From NCBI GenBank assembly GCA_949152475.1, contig OX424564.1:5208001-5272000 (forward strand): a DNA stretch of 64,000 nt, given 5' to 3'. Position 1 is the first letter of the stretch; each line of letters opens with the position of its first letter. Origin of the DNA: Terebella lapidaria. Its lineage: Eukaryota; Annelida; Polychaeta; Terebellida; Terebellidae. Below are positions 1-13,190 of the stretch, piece by piece. Under the pieces are notes generated by a model, which had not been told where the DNA came from, did no database searches, and worked only from the letters and a program-made list of their open reading frames with translations. Both the position numbers and the translations under genes were made by a program.

Positions 1-626
1 TCTTTTTCCTAGAATATGGAATGAAATAGCACCAAATATTGTAAACATAACCTCAAAAAGCAAAGTAAAAAAAACAATTAAAACAATTATCTTGTCTAAT
101 TATTCGAGTAATGTTGTCTGCAATAATACATATTGTACAGACTGCCTTAAATGACTCATAAGAATCATATTTCATTAAGCCATATATGAAGCATTTGCAT
201 ATATATATATAATTGATTTGGTCCAGATCCAATCTTATATCCACATAATGTATCCCTCCCCTGGTTGGTGTCGCATTGTGTGGCACCTTGTCCCCGCCGG
301 TGTTTATCCTGGGTAGCAACACAAACTTGTATTCACTTTATCCAATTATGTAGTTTCATTTATTAATATTATTGTTATGTTTTTAGTACTTATTTTGATG
401 CTCAGATTTGTCAAGAGATAATTTAAACGAATTCCAAAAGGGCCAAATGGAAGACAGCTTCGGCTAATTTGGTCCTTCAGCTTAAGATCTATTACCTATT
501 ATTATGATTATGTAGATTTTTGTTATTATTGAAGGTTATAAAATGTTATTGGAACTGAAGTAAAATCTATTAACATGTGCAAGTATATAATTATGTATCT
601 AAGCTGACAATAAATCTATCTATCAT
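1..626 (+). mobile_element. 3' end of a non-LTR retrotransposon (LINE)
   Basis: The window opens inside a LINE. The last codons of its ORF2-type protein (2-154) are followed by about 450 bp of AT-rich 3' UTR. The UTR ends near 608-626 in AATAAA-like sequence and a short CTAT repeat, the kind of simple tail that CR1/L2-like LINEs carry in place of poly(A). The 5' part lies outside the window. The family assignment is inferred from the tail and the C-terminal pattern only. Confidence 0.55.
2..154 (+). CDS. LINE reverse transcriptase protein, C-terminal end (partial)
   Basis: Reading from base 2, the open frame begins LFPRIWNEIAPN and continues for about 50 codons to a TGA at 152-154. The pattern F-P-R-x-W-N-x-I-x-P followed by a basic stretch and a final Cys-rich cluster (C-N-N-T-Y-C-T-D-C) is the usual ending of the RT polyprotein in Jockey/CR1/L2-type LINEs. 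The RT catalytic domain would lie upstream, off the window. The remaining segment has no internal stop. It is a retrotransposon remnant and not a host gene. Confidence 0.6.
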   Translation, partial: LFPRIWNEIAPNIVNITSKSKVKKTIKTIILSNYSSNVVCNNTYCTDCLK

Positions 627-732
627 GAAATCGGCTGCTTCCATTCTATTCTTTTGCGAGTACCGGTCAATCATAATCATGATGTATATCTGTCCAGAAC
701 TTGAGAATTTCAGTTATCAAAAGTAAATATCA

Positions 733-972
733 TCCGGGTGCCACTAGTGCCACTATAAAATACGGGTGCCACTAGTGGGGCAGGGAATGCTCACTCATTC
801 CGTAACACCTGATTTCACCTTCTAATGACCATTTCTGGGGGTTCATGAGTTTTCCTGTCATTCTTGTTTTCTCTCATTTCGTATGTCTGATATGACTTTC
901 TGTCCACGGAATATGAGATGGGATAACAGACCCTGTTTTGTTCGCTCGGAATACTTAACACTGGGTTATGAT
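733..972 (+). mobile_element. Penelope-like element, isolated 3'-terminal fragment
   Basis: This segment is the reverse complement of the 3' UTR that follows the PLE reverse transcriptase at 34,110-34,340 and 62,437-62,670. The shared landmarks are the CCACTAGTGGGGCAGG motif, the CACCTGATTTCACC block and the TGCTCGGAATACTTAA-like end. Only the non-coding end is present, so it is a dead truncated copy lying in the opposite orientation to the other two PLEs. A short direct repeat of the GGGTGCCACTAGTG motif marks its left edge. Confidence 0.7.
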
Positions 973-1149
973 CCTACGTCTATCCGACCATAGTTAGATA
1001 CCTAGAGTGTGTCCAAGTGTCTAGTTGTAAGGTGCATGAAGTTGCATTTCACATCTTGAATCCTATATGATTTTGCAGTCTTCAAATTATCATAAAATAT
1101 ATACTACATGACGATGTACGCAGTGTCACTGATCATAGCAATTTAACAC

Positions 1150-4100
1150 GACCCGAGTTATAAAATGACATTTCAAACTAGATATGTATACGAAAAATAT
1201 ACTTGTACATCCATAAGTGAATGGTGGGTGGAAAACACAATAATTTCAATTGAGTGCTGACCATTATCGCAGAATAACAACCAGCACTGTCCGTTTTGCT
1301 GTTCCATTCTTTGCTCCGTTGAAAGACAGTTTTGAACTCTTCACACTGAGGCGGAATAATCTCCAGCTTCCGAACGTACCGTAATTTCCCGCTGGGCCAA
1401 GAAGAAAGGCACATGGAATTTCCTTCCTAGACTTGTTTAAATATTAATAAACGTATCTGTCTGAGGAACATCTTTGTATCAGAAGTGGACTACTTCAAAC
1501 CCAAGACACGAACAGAGAGGTAAAGAAACACAATATAGTCAGGAAACTACATGATCTCAGGTGTTCTTCCACATTCTGCAAAGCAATTTCATCACGCAAA
1601 CTTCCTGCATTCAATATTAGTTATGGCCTGGGAAACATTTCCAACGAACATATATGTGGATTAGTTGTGACAAGACAAATGGAAAGCGCATAAATGCCGA
1701 GATGTATAACTACAGTAACCGCACTCATAAACTACAGTACAGCACACTTATGCATTATTCCTGTTATGACAGTCGTCAGTAATTAGCCTTGTTACCCAAT
1801 CAGTGTCGGTCTGAACATACAGTAAACTTCTGAAAATAATGGGGCAGTGTGTTATAACAACTACCATAAATTATAAATAAGCCATCCTTGAGATGAGTTT
1901 ATTGACAAGCATATATGTAGATATGAGTGGAACTGCGAGAACTCGACTCGGACGGACGGACGACTCGCCTACAATGTTCTTGCATGTGCTACACACTAGG
2001 CCTATATTGTGAGAGAGTATGCTGATTGATCAACTTTGCATTTCTTCACTCATGCAACCTATTCATTTCAAGTAGATCGCACTTTGCGGACCAATAGAAC
2101 TTGTGAACTAACGTACGAATCACGTCGCTGTCTTTCAATAACATGTGGGGTTTCATAAACATTTGAAATGGTCCGACATATCCTAACATGTTACACAAAT
2201 GGTTGTATGCATCAAAAAGAATACATCATTGTGACGATGTATGTAATGCAATTATTCAAATTTTATTTTCAATGCAACTCCTAGTTCACGGGACCGCACT
2301 ATAAGATGACAAAGATGGAACTAGTAGAAACCCAGTCAAACTTTCCAACTGGTGAAGTATGATCGGCTACTATTTTAGTTCAGTTATATTTGTCAAAATC
2401 CATCACGAAGTACAAAGAAGGTGCCATTCTTTGTGAAGAAAGATTAATGGGTTCATTTTGATTCTCTAACATTGAAATGCTGCTTTCTTGTTGCTTTGTG
2501 GCTCTGATGATTCAGTCCCTAATTGCTTTATCAAGGAAGTTTTCTTTTGAATTGCTCAATGAAAAATGTGACCAAATTTATCTTTGCGATGTTTGTTTTC
2601 ATTGAAAACAGATTTTGCACATTTGAATCATAATTGTGGACATTTTCAATATAGTATATGTATTGGTTGACTGATAATGCAAAATCCTAATAACGCTTGG
2701 ACCAAAGAAATGTATAATATAATTGAAGGTAATTTCCTATCTATCTGTGTTTCTATTTTGACAACTAAATGTATATGAATATACCATTTTTAATGTTACT
2801 CCGAAATACATCTACGTGCAGCTACATGCAAACGGATGGAGAGTAAGAAAACACAACAACTACATTCATGATTTATGATTGTATTTCGTTGTCCACACTG
2901 TCGGTCCTGTTTCTGTATCACCATTGACTTGATACCACACCTAAAGGACCCATATCGTGACCAGCTCGTGCGGTCCCAGTGTAAAGTGGTGTGAAATAGT
3001 GTGACATCATCACAGCAGACCAAACACTCTCCTAATCCTGATATGTAGACCATCAATAGTTATATTCGATACTGCAACTGTAGAATAACTGATTGATATC
3101 TTTCAAAGTGTTCGGGCTATGTTGATCAATATCACAATAGGATATTTCATATACATTAATGGCAAGAATTTAGTATTAGGAAATTGGAATGTATATCATT
3201 TGATTACAAACTCCACACGACTCGGGTAAGGCCACTAAAATCCTAGAATGTTTGAAAACCTAAAATTAGAACAGGAGTTGTGGAACTTTGGATTAACACC
3301 TATTTATTTTGTTATACTCCATGAACTCCAAAACATTATCGAAAATTATCGTAAATGGTGATGATCTACATGACTGCAAAGTATGTATCGTTATATTACA
3401 TATAAAATGTTGTATGGATGGCAACATTAGCAAGACACAATAATTCAAGCGTCACAATCGTGGTGTGTGATTCTGCGGCTGCATTGTGGTTAAAGCTACC
3501 GCCTTCGAATGTATGCAATATTTTTTCCCAAAACTAAATTTTTGTGCAACACATCTAATGCAAGATAACAAAAGGTGTGCTCAACTATTTTGACGATTAC
3601 AATTGTCCGAGTTGTCTTTTCTTCCCTTTAATGCACATTTTGTACAGGTTTTGTATATAAACAAACGAAGTGTATCCATCAAACTCGAATGCAAACAAAT
3701 GCCCAAATTGCGCTTAAAAGTTCACATCAAATACATTTTCCAGTTCGTATGTGCATATATAGTGTAGTTATGAGAAAATAATCAGTGATATACCATGATG
3801 TACGTGGAATTGCGAGTCCATCTTGCACTTCTATGCTTTATTTACATCTGCGTGTGATGGATACAGTTCCTGTATTTATGCGAGAACCGACTGTTCAAAT
3901 GAGTAAAATTTCCCAGAGGACTGCTGGTTATAGTCGTTACATTTGATGTGAGTATGGCTCAATTCAGTCAATTTAGCATGTTCAATATGAAATATAGTTT
4001 TCCAAAAATATTGACACGGGTTCAAAGGTGAGTTTCGTTCAACGACCTGCAATAACTCAGAGAACGTCATATTCCTAAAATATGCCGCTCCATGTGCCAT

Positions 4101-5220
4101 GAATTCATTGCTAGCCTACATCAACAATTTATGGAAATTGCCCAGACTTGTCCAATATCCTGTCAACTGAACAGTTTGGCAAATCACAATTCTCAGACTT
4201 CAAGATTTCCATTTGTGGTCTGAATTGGATAGAAATGTTAGAAAACGCAGTGGAAATAGCTTTGCAAGATCAAAGTCATCCCACATATTGATTTATGTGT
4301 TGTTTGCACATTTGGATCGCACAGTTGATGTGTCCCTTGAATTGGATGAAAGAAAAATGATCTGGCATTGCTTCTCGACAATTGTGCAAAAACATGTCAG
4401 GAAATTCTCAGCACTTCGCATTCAATGGCAAATAGTTCTGCACATTTTTTCTCTCTGAATTCTCTCTAAAATCTAACTGAATTATAAATAGCTTATGTTG
4501 TGGGCCCAAATGAACCACGTACCACTGTCTGTGGTAATTGCGGGCTATTAGTCAGTGCATGAAGTGATATTATGGCAAATTTCTCGTTTACATCTTCTAC
4601 ATCCATTTGTTCATTGTACATGCATGTCTATACGCTCTCACAGTCGTTTCATCAACTATAACATTAAGACTGTTAACTTTATATGCATGTAGCTTTTATC
4701 ATTGTATTTCTGCAATACTGTGGGGATTTAATTCAGCGCCATAATATCCCTAGGTTTGAAAGACACTGGGTATGTCTGTAGAACCCATACTCGTGATTGT
4801 ATTGAAGTGATGAGCTTCTATTCTGGTGAAAATTATTTGTGTTTGCGTGGTTTGGAAGTAGAAATAGCAGATAGTAATCACAAAAATAGAACAATAAGGA
4901 ACTTCTTTTTATTTCATTATTGCCTTTTTTATTGCCAAAACCAAATTGGAAATGGCCTGTTAAACATTCCATTTGGTTGGAACCAGCGAACTATTTACTG
5001 AGAGGAAAGCCACTACTATCAAACCATAATAAAACTTATTACCAAAATTGTGTATCTTTTTCAACGTCATGCAAATATATATGAACAGCCAAAGCATTAT
5101 TTGCTCAAATTGTGGCACATTGTATCTATCTGAAGATCTAAATTGATGATGAAAATGATCTTGAAACCCATATATGGTTACAGTGTATTACCAAACCTTA
5201 CACAAATACAGGCTATAAAG
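1150..5220. repeat. Diverged 4-kb tandem unit 0 (outermost left copy)
   Basis: A non-coding segment carries the landmarks of the downstream units in the same order, heavily diverged. These are a TGTCC-GTTTTGCTGTT block (about 1,285), AATATTAATAAA-CGTATCTGTCT (1,442), a GTGAAGTATGATCGG block (2,352), the CACCATTGACTTGATACCA block (2,922) and the GTCAACTGAACAGTTT block (4,156). It lacks the foldback element of the inner units and contains a 550-bp insertion (3,483-4,035). Small open frames here are not conserved between units, so I annotate no gene. Confidence 0.6.
3483..4035 (-). mobile_element. Non-autonomous element, degraded copy (MITE-like)
   Basis: This stretch is the diverged reverse complement of 49,851-50,403 and is absent from the other 4-kb units, so it is an insertion. 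The terminal motif TTAAAGCTACCGCCTTCGAA survives at its left end and the right end is eroded. It has no coding content. Its relation to the better-preserved copy is described at that entry. Confidence 0.5.
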
Positions 5221-8200
5221 TGCTTAACCGGTCCATAAGTTACTATCATTTCACGTTTAACGTAATTCACGCAAAAATAGAGCTGCCGTAATACAAGGGT
5301 ATTCTGATTCCATAATAATTAAGTGATTCACCAAAGACACAGAGGGTCTTTGGAATCATGACCAAGAGAACCATCCAGAGATTCAGGCCAAGCCCCAAAT
5401 CCATTATGTTGTCACCATTGTTGTACCCTGTAAACCTCTCTAATTTCAGGTCAATTTATGTCCGCAAATCAATTTTCTGGGTTTTGGAAGAAAAAAATTC
5501 GCATCCAAATTCGTTTACAGTATTGATATACAGTCACACACATGTAGAAAGTTTTCCACGGTAATAAACACATTAATCAAGCATGCTAGGTTGTGAGAAA
5601 GCAGTCTTGAATATCCGAGAAGTGAGAACGAACCATTCCCATTCCCAGGAGAAATTCAGTAAGTTTTGCTACACCGGCTCCTATCCCATGGCAAATCAAA
5701 CTTCAAAGGGCACTGAATCAAAATGGATCAGCAACGAATCGAATTCGTCTATATTTAGCAACCTAGCGCCTTATCTGAACAACGTATGGAATCACAACAC
5801 CATAGAAGCTGAACTTGAGTGTTTAGTTCCTTTGGAACTGATCAGCGCTTTTGTAGATATATGGGTCCAAGTGAGTTCAGTAGTGCTTGTGAATATCATG
5901 TATGCTCATACTACAAAACACGACCGATACTACTGGTCCAAAGGTATATATTATTGAACATTTGCCACAAGATTTCCAGTGTCAATAAAAACCAATAATA
6001 AAAGTTTTTATAGATCGACACAGATCCTGACCTAGCATTATCAGGGGCGAACAGCATATAAAAGATACATGTAACTGTTGCCATTGACATATACAAGTAC
6101 CTGACAAGTGATAAGAAAAACTACTCTTGAAACAGGTATTTCTACTCCAGTTTTTGTTGAGAATTACATTTTCAAAACTAAAATGTCACCCCAAAACTGT
6201 ACCTTGCTGTACCACAAAATATGTACCTAGCTGGAAATATGTTTTATTGAATGGATTTGTCATAGAATAATATGCAACTTTCCTCAGTGAAACACAAAGT
6301 CGTGCATGTATTATGTCTACCTGCATCACGCCCCCACGATCCTCCAAAACCACTGTCTGTCTTGCTGTTACATTCATTGCTCTATTGAGAGACAATATGT
6401 CCCTCGTGACACCTTGGAGTGAGCGTTTCACTCTAGGGCGCGATATTGTCCAGCTTCCAAATGTACCCAATGGACCCAGTGGACCAATTTCCCAATGGAC
6501 CCAGAAGAAATGCACGTGGAATTTCCTTCGCAGACGCAGCTTACTTAAATATTAATAAGCTTATCTGTCTAAGAAACATCTATTGGCCAGAAGTGACATG
6601 TTTCATACCCATGTCACGAATGGACATAATAGAGGAGGCGTGAAAACATAATGTAGTCAATAATCTCTATAATTTCAAGTTTTCCATCCCATTTTCAAAT
6701 AATTTTCTCAAATGTGTACATGATTGGATCGTGTGCACCACAATGGGCCATCTGTTTATACATCATCTTTGAGAGGAGTTCATTGACAGTCATACATGTG
6801 GATATAACAGATGCCCGTCGACATTTTTTTTTTTGTATAACGAGTATAATTTAGCTCTAAAATCAGGTCCGACTGAATCTTTGCTCTTACGTGTGCAACG
6901 TACTAAGCCTCATGCGAGAGGGTATAATAAAATATATTCATTTACATGTAGATTAACCCTGCGTCCTTGGGATCTTGAACACACTTCCCATGAACCAAGC
7001 CGGTTTGACATTTTATGTACCATGGACATTCAACATAATTGGCAGAACACATGAAAGATGACAGCTGAAAAGGGATTGGTAGTAGTCGAGTCGAACTTTA
7101 CAAGTGGTGAAGTATAATTGCCTACTATTTTGGTTCGGTTAGATCGGTCAAAAACACTCACGAAGTGAGCCAAGAACGGATTAATGGGTTCATTTTAATC
7201 CTCCAGCGTTTGAAAAACAGCTTTCATGTTGGTTTGTGGCTTTGATTTCCAGTTCCTAATTGCCTCATCAATGACAGTTCCTTTAGCATTGCACAATGAG
7301 TAATGTAGCCGATAATAAAAACTAGAGATACCGTGCGAATGCACAGTTCTAGCTCAGTGTTTGTGATATACTACATTTGTGATGTAGTATATGTACTAAG
7401 TGTTTGATAATTCTAATAATGAATGGACCAAACTAATGTACAATATAGTTTAAGGTAAATAAGTGAACTGTCAGGTAGATTTTTTGAAACTATGTGAATA
7501 TACCTGTAATTTCCTCCTAAAACAATTTATGCCTCATCATTTTGAAAGTTACTCCGAGGTACATTTACGTGTGGCTACACGCAAAATCGTGGAAATTAGG
7601 AAAACATAACCAATGTATGCTCTATGAGCGTACTTTAATGTTCCCACGCTCTAGGACAGCGCCTGCTGTATCACCATTTACTTGACACCAGCGTTGATGG
7701 TCCCACATTGTGACTAGCTCGTGGTGGTCTCAGTGAGAAGTAGTTCGGGAAGTGTGACATTGATATAAAACGTGGCATCTTAACAGGAGACAGACACTTT
7801 TCCAAAGCTGGAGTGAGGGAACATAAGCAGATGTACTCAATGCTGCAACTCACGTGGAAGAAAATAAAAGATGATTTCCAGAGTGAGTAAATACTCCAGT
7901 CAATACTACTACAGGATATCAATATATTTTGTTTTGATAAGGGTCAATGGTATATCACTGTGTGGTGCTGGAGATGAACTGTGTGGTGCTGGAGATGAAC
8001 TATCGTAAAGTTTGAGAGATAGTTTCGAGCAAAGACCTACGGAAGCCCAGATAGGACATTTGCCCCGATAGTTTATCTCGCCTCGGCGAACTGCCTACTC
8101 GCTTGGCGAACTGCCTACTCGCCTGGGTGAACTGCTTACTCGCTTTGGCGAACTGCTTACTCGCCTTGGCTGTCGTTTAGATGTGTTACATAGCTGGCGA

Positions 8201-8850
8201 CTTAGTAGTTGGCCGAGGCGAGTTATCAATTGGCTGAGGCGAGATAGCAAATGGCCGAAGCGAGTTAGCAGTTGGCCGACTAGAGTCAGAAGTTGGCCGA
8301 GGCGAGTTGAATTATTGAGGCAAATGTCCTAGCTGGTCTTCCATAAAAACCTGACATAACCTAGAGGATGTAATATCCTTCAATATATTCCTCATCATGT
8401 GCCGGGAAATCTTTGCTACCCTGCATCAAAGATCCACGGAGATTGCTCAGACTTCAGTAAGTAATGAGCTTCTATTCTGGTGACAATTTGTCAGTTTGGA
8501 AAATAGAAATAGCAGATAGTAAATATTCACAGTACAAAAACGAGCAATAAAGAACGTCATTAATTCCATTCTTATTTCATTTTTTTACCAAAACCAAATT
8601 GGATATGGGTTGTTAAACGTTCCGTGTGGTTGGAGACAGCGAATTATTGACTGATTATTTACCAATAATGTGTATCTAGTACAACATCGTGCAAATGTAT
8701 ATAAACAGCCAAACATTATTTTGCTTAAATTGATTACAGTTTATTACCAAACCTTAAAAATACAGGCTATAAAGTGCTTAACCATTTCCATCATTTTATG
8801 TTTAATGTCATTCACGTAAAAATAGAAGCTGCCGCAATACAAGCGTATTC
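5220..8850. repeat. 4-kb tandem unit 1
   Basis: First of three closely similar inner units. Ordered landmarks recur at matching offsets. They are the CACAGAGGGTCTTTGGAAT block (about 5,340), the GAACTTGAGTGTTTAGTTCC block (5,810), CTGTCTGTCTTGCTGTTAC (6,352), AATATTAATAAGCTTATCTG (6,548), GTGTGCAACGTACTAAGCC (6,890), GAAGTATAATTGCCTACTA (7,110), TTACTTGACACCAGCGTTG (7,680) and a foldback element. It is shortened after 8,455, where other units continue for about 0.8 kb. The short open frames do not keep their frame between units. The function is unknown and it looks non-coding. Confidence 0.75.
8038..8345. mobile_element. Foldback element with 21-bp minisatellite arms (copy 1)
   Basis: The ends form an inverted repeat of about 28 bp (TACGGAAGCCCAG... 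and its complement). Inside, a run of 21-bp units (CTCGCCTCGGCGAACTGCYTA type) on the left is mirrored by inverted 21-bp units (AGTTGGCCGAGGCGAGTTAGC type) on the right, around a spacer of about 40 bp. The single strand could fold into one long hairpin. Three further copies occur at equivalent positions in other units with different unit numbers. Confidence 0.75.
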
Positions 8851-11800
8851 TGACTATATAATAATTAAGTGAATCGCCAAAGACACAGAGGGTCCTTCGG
8901 AATTATTACCAAGAGAATCATCCGGCGAATATAGTACACATGTAGGAAGTTTTCCATGGTAATAAACACATTAATCAAACATACTATTTTGTGATAAAGC
9001 AGCCTTGAATATTCCAGTAGTGAGAACGAACCATGTCCATTCTCAGGAGAAATTCAGCATGATTTGCTACACCGGCTCCTGTCCCATGACAATCACACTT
9101 CAAAGGGCACTGAATCAAAATGGATCAGCACAGAATCGAATTCGTCTATATTTAGCAACATGTCACCTCATTTGAACAATATATGAAATCCGTATTCACA
9201 ACACCATAAAAGCTGAAGTTGAGTGTTCATTTCCTTTGGAAATGGTCAGCTTTCACATAAATATGTGCGTCCAAATGAGTTCAGTAGTGCTTTGTGAACA
9301 TCATGTATGCTCATACTAAAAAAACACGACCGTTACCTCAAGTCTAAACGTATATACGGTATCATCTGACATTCGCCACAAGTTTTTCAGTGCCAATAAA
9401 TACCTATAATTAAAGTTTTTATAGATGGACACAGATGCTGACCTAGCGGTATCCGGGGCAAACAGCATATAAAACAAACCTGTTGCCATTGAAATGTGAT
9501 ATAATCAGTATACAAGTTCCTGACAACTAATTAAAAACTGTTTTTGAAACAGTTATTTTTACTCCAATTTCTGTTTTCGTCAGGCAGGATTTCATCAAGG
9601 ATCCTGTATAATGTATAATTATAGACGATCCTTGATTTCATTTTTCAAAACTGAAATGTCACTCTAAAACTGTACGGTAATCAATTTGTTCAATTGTTTG
9701 AAATAAGTAGCTTGCTAGAAATGTTTTATTGGATTGGTTTTGTATAGAGTTATAGACGCTTAATAAACATTCATAGTGAAACAAATAGTCAGGAATATGT
9801 CTATCTGCACCCCACCCCCATGATCCTTCAAAATCACTCTCTGTCTTGCTGTTACATTCATTGCTCTGTTGCGAGACAATATGTCCCTTTTGACACCTCA
9901 GAGTGAGCGTTTCACTCTAGAGCGCGATATTGTCCAGCTCCCAAGTGTACCTTTATTTCCCAATGAACCCAGAAGAAATGCACGTGGAATTTCCTTCGCA
10001 GACCCAGCTTACTTAAATATTAATAAGCTTATCTGTCTAAGGAACATCTATGGGCCAGAAGTGACTTGTTTCATACCCATGTCCCGAACATACATAATAG
10101 AGTAGGCGCGAAATAATAATGTAGTCGATAATCTCTACAATATCAGGTGTTCCATCACATTTTCAAACAATTTTCTAATTAGGAAATATATGTGTACATG
10201 ATTGGATCATGTACACCACAATTGGCCTTTTCATCCAAATGGACTCGATATGAACATACAAAATTTGCAACAATATTTTAGTAATAGCTGCCATCACTTA
10301 TACATCATCTTTGAGAGGAGTTCATAGCCAGTCATACATGTTGATATAACAGATGTATGGCACGTCCACATTTTGATGTATAACGAGTCTCATTTAGCTC
10401 TAAAATCAGGTCCGACTGAATCTTTGCTCTTACGTGTGCAACGTACTAAGCCTCGTGCGAGAGGGTATAATAAAATATATTCATTTACATGTAGATTAAC
10501 CCTGCGTCCTTGGGATCTTGAAGACACTTCCCATGAACCAAGCCGGTTTGACATTTTATGTACCATGGACATTCAACATAATTGGCAGAGCACATGAAAG
10601 ATGACAGCCGAAAAGCAATTGGTAGTAGTCGAGTCGAACTTTACAAGTGGTGAAGTATAATTGCTTACTATTTTGGTTCAGTTAGATCGGTCAAAAACAC
10701 TGACAAAGTGAGCCAAGAACGGATTAATGGGTTCGTTTTAATCCTCCAGCGTTTGAAAAAAACAGCTTTCATGTTGTTTGCTGGCTTTGATTTCCAGTTC
10801 CTAATTGCGTCATCAATGAAACTTCCTTTAGCATTGCACAATGAGTAATGTTACCGATATTTTTTCAATATTACTGGTGAAAATAACAACTAGAGTTACT
10901 GTACGGATGCACAGTTGTGGCTTAGAGTTTGTGATATACTACATTTGTGATATAGTATATGTACTAGGTGTTTGATAATCATCATAATAATGAATGGACC
11001 AAATTAATGTACAATATAGTTTAAGGTAGACAGAACTGTCAGTTAGAATTTTTGCAACTATATGAATAAAGATCCACATGTAGTTTCCTCGTAAAACAAT
11101 TTATGCATTACCATTTTGCAAGTTAGTCGGATGTATATTTACGTGCGGCTACATGCAAAATCGTGGAATTTAGGAAAACATAACCAGTTTATTCTCTATG
11201 AACGTATTGTGTTGTTCCCACGCTCAGTCCTATGGTCGTAGCACCTGCTGTATCACCATTTACTTGACACCAGCGTTGATGGTCCCACATTGTGACTAGC
11301 TCGTGGTGGTCTCAGTGTGAAGTAGTTCGGGAAGTGTGACATTGATATAAAACGTAGCATCTTCACAGCAGACCAAACACTTTTCCAAAGCTGGGATGGG
11401 GGAACATTTAAGCGGGTGTACTCAATGCTGCAACTCACGCGGAAGAAAATAAAAGATGATTTCCAGAGTGAGTGAATACTACAGGATATCAATATATTTT
11501 GTTTTGTTAAGCTTCAATGGTACATCATTGTGTTATGCGGTGCTGGAGATGAACTATCGTGAAGTTCGAGAGACAGTTTCAATCAAAGACCTACAGAAGC
11601 CCAGATAGGACATTTGTCCAGATGGTTTATCTCACCTCGGCGAACTGTTTACTCGCCTCGGTGTACTGCCTACTCGCCTCGGTGAACTGCTTACTCGCCT
11701 TGGCGACCTGTGGCTGCCGTTTAGATGTGTTACATAACTGGCGACTTAGTAGTTGGCCGAGGCGAGATAGCAATTGGCCGAAACGAGTTAGCAGTTGGCC

Positions 11801-13190
11801 GAGACGAGTCAGCAGTTGGCAGAGGCGAGTTGAATTATTGAGGCAAATGTCCTAGCTGGGCTTCCGTAAAGACCTGACATAACCTGGAGGATGTAATATC
11901 CTTCAATACATTTCTCGTCATGTGCCGGGAAATCTTTGCTACCCTACATCAAAGATTCATGGAGATTGCTCAGACTTGTCAAATATCCCGTCAACTTAAC
12001 AGTTTTCTGAATTACAATCCTCAGAGTTTGAGATTTGGGCTTGTGGAATAAATTGGGAAAAATGCAGTAAATAGCTGCATTTTTATTTCACTCATTGATC
12101 CATGCGTTATCTGAACCTCGCATTTGATGGGTCGTCTGAATCGGGGAAACTCCCAAAAATCGTGTAGTCTCTCTTTCTTTTACAACCATTATTCTTCTCC
12201 ACGTGCAGATCTGCTCGTGCTCGAGGTTGCTTCATCAACTGTTACATCCTTTGTTCACATTCATGTCGCGTTGTTCAAGTGTATTTCCGCAATGCTAGTT
12301 TTCGCATTGTTTTGGGGCATGATAGCAGTTGGTGAATACCTGCAGTAGAAGAACAGAATATCCAATAAAGTTATTGATTCCTATTGTCACCTATTTATAT
12401 TGCCAAAAGCAAATTGCTTAGAATATGTCACCGGGCTTTATTTCTATTTCAAAATTTTGCCATTGTCATCACCAAAATCTTGTTGTATTGCTGGTATGTG
12501 TTGATACTTACATACTTCGTGAATGAGTTTTTGTTGAATGTTCCATCCTGGTGCGTCAAGCAAAATATTAGGCACCATACCTATCGGCATTATCGTGTAT
12601 CCAGTGAAACTTCTCACTTGTACAGACAAATCATACCCCCCTTGGATCCACCCCTGACTGTCATGCTGTGTTTAAAAAGCTGAAAATGTTCTTGAGTATC
12701 ATATAATTTATATATGGTTGGATAATAATGGCGAATCCTACGAAACAACTTTCAGTGCTTGTTCGGGATTCATGATGTCACCATGTAATGACACGATTCG
12801 ATGTTTTCCAGCATCGCATTACTACAGCTATGGTTTTTAATAATCTCGACTGACGATTTTCCGGGAAAATGACAACGAAAACCACCACAAAGTACAACCT
12901 GAGTTTGAGAACAAATATGTTGCAAATAGGAATACAGAGAAACATATAACATAATATGTTGTGATAAAGTAGCCTTGAAAATCCCAGTTGACCACGGGAT
13001 GTGAGTAAAAAGTATGTCCAGTCTCGTGAGAAATTCAGCCATACGTGCTGCACCGGCTCTTGTCCCATGACAAATCACACTTCGAAGGGCATTGAACCTG
13101 GCCAGATCAGCACAAAATCGAATTAGTCTATATTCAGCATCCTGGCTCTCTATCTGAATATGGTTTGGAATTACAGCAGAAGATGCCGTC
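8850..13190. repeat. 4-kb tandem unit 2
   Basis: Full-length inner unit, about 4.3 kb, carrying every landmark described for unit 1. It also has the part missing there: the TCAACTTAACAGTTTTCTGA block (11,990), the TTCACATTCATGTCGCG block (12,255) and the CGATGTTTTCCAGCATCGC block (12,800). A small perfect hairpin (arms 9,592-9,603 and 9,627-9,638) interrupts it. Open frames of 60-102 codons on either strand are not preserved in units 1 and 3 and are left unannotated. Confidence 0.75.
11592..11868. mobile_element. Foldback element with 21-bp minisatellite arms (copy 2)
   Basis: Same terminal inverted repeat and inverted 21-bp arms as the copy at 8,038, but with fewer repeat units in the right arm. 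It occupies the same place within its 4-kb unit, so it was probably present before the units multiplied and then changed length by repeat gain or loss. Confidence 0.75.

Noticed and set aside
6186..6643. Small open frames in the 4-kb units (also at 9,869, 12,384, 12,770, 16,867 and others)
   Set aside because: Frames are not preserved between near-identical units; indels close them.
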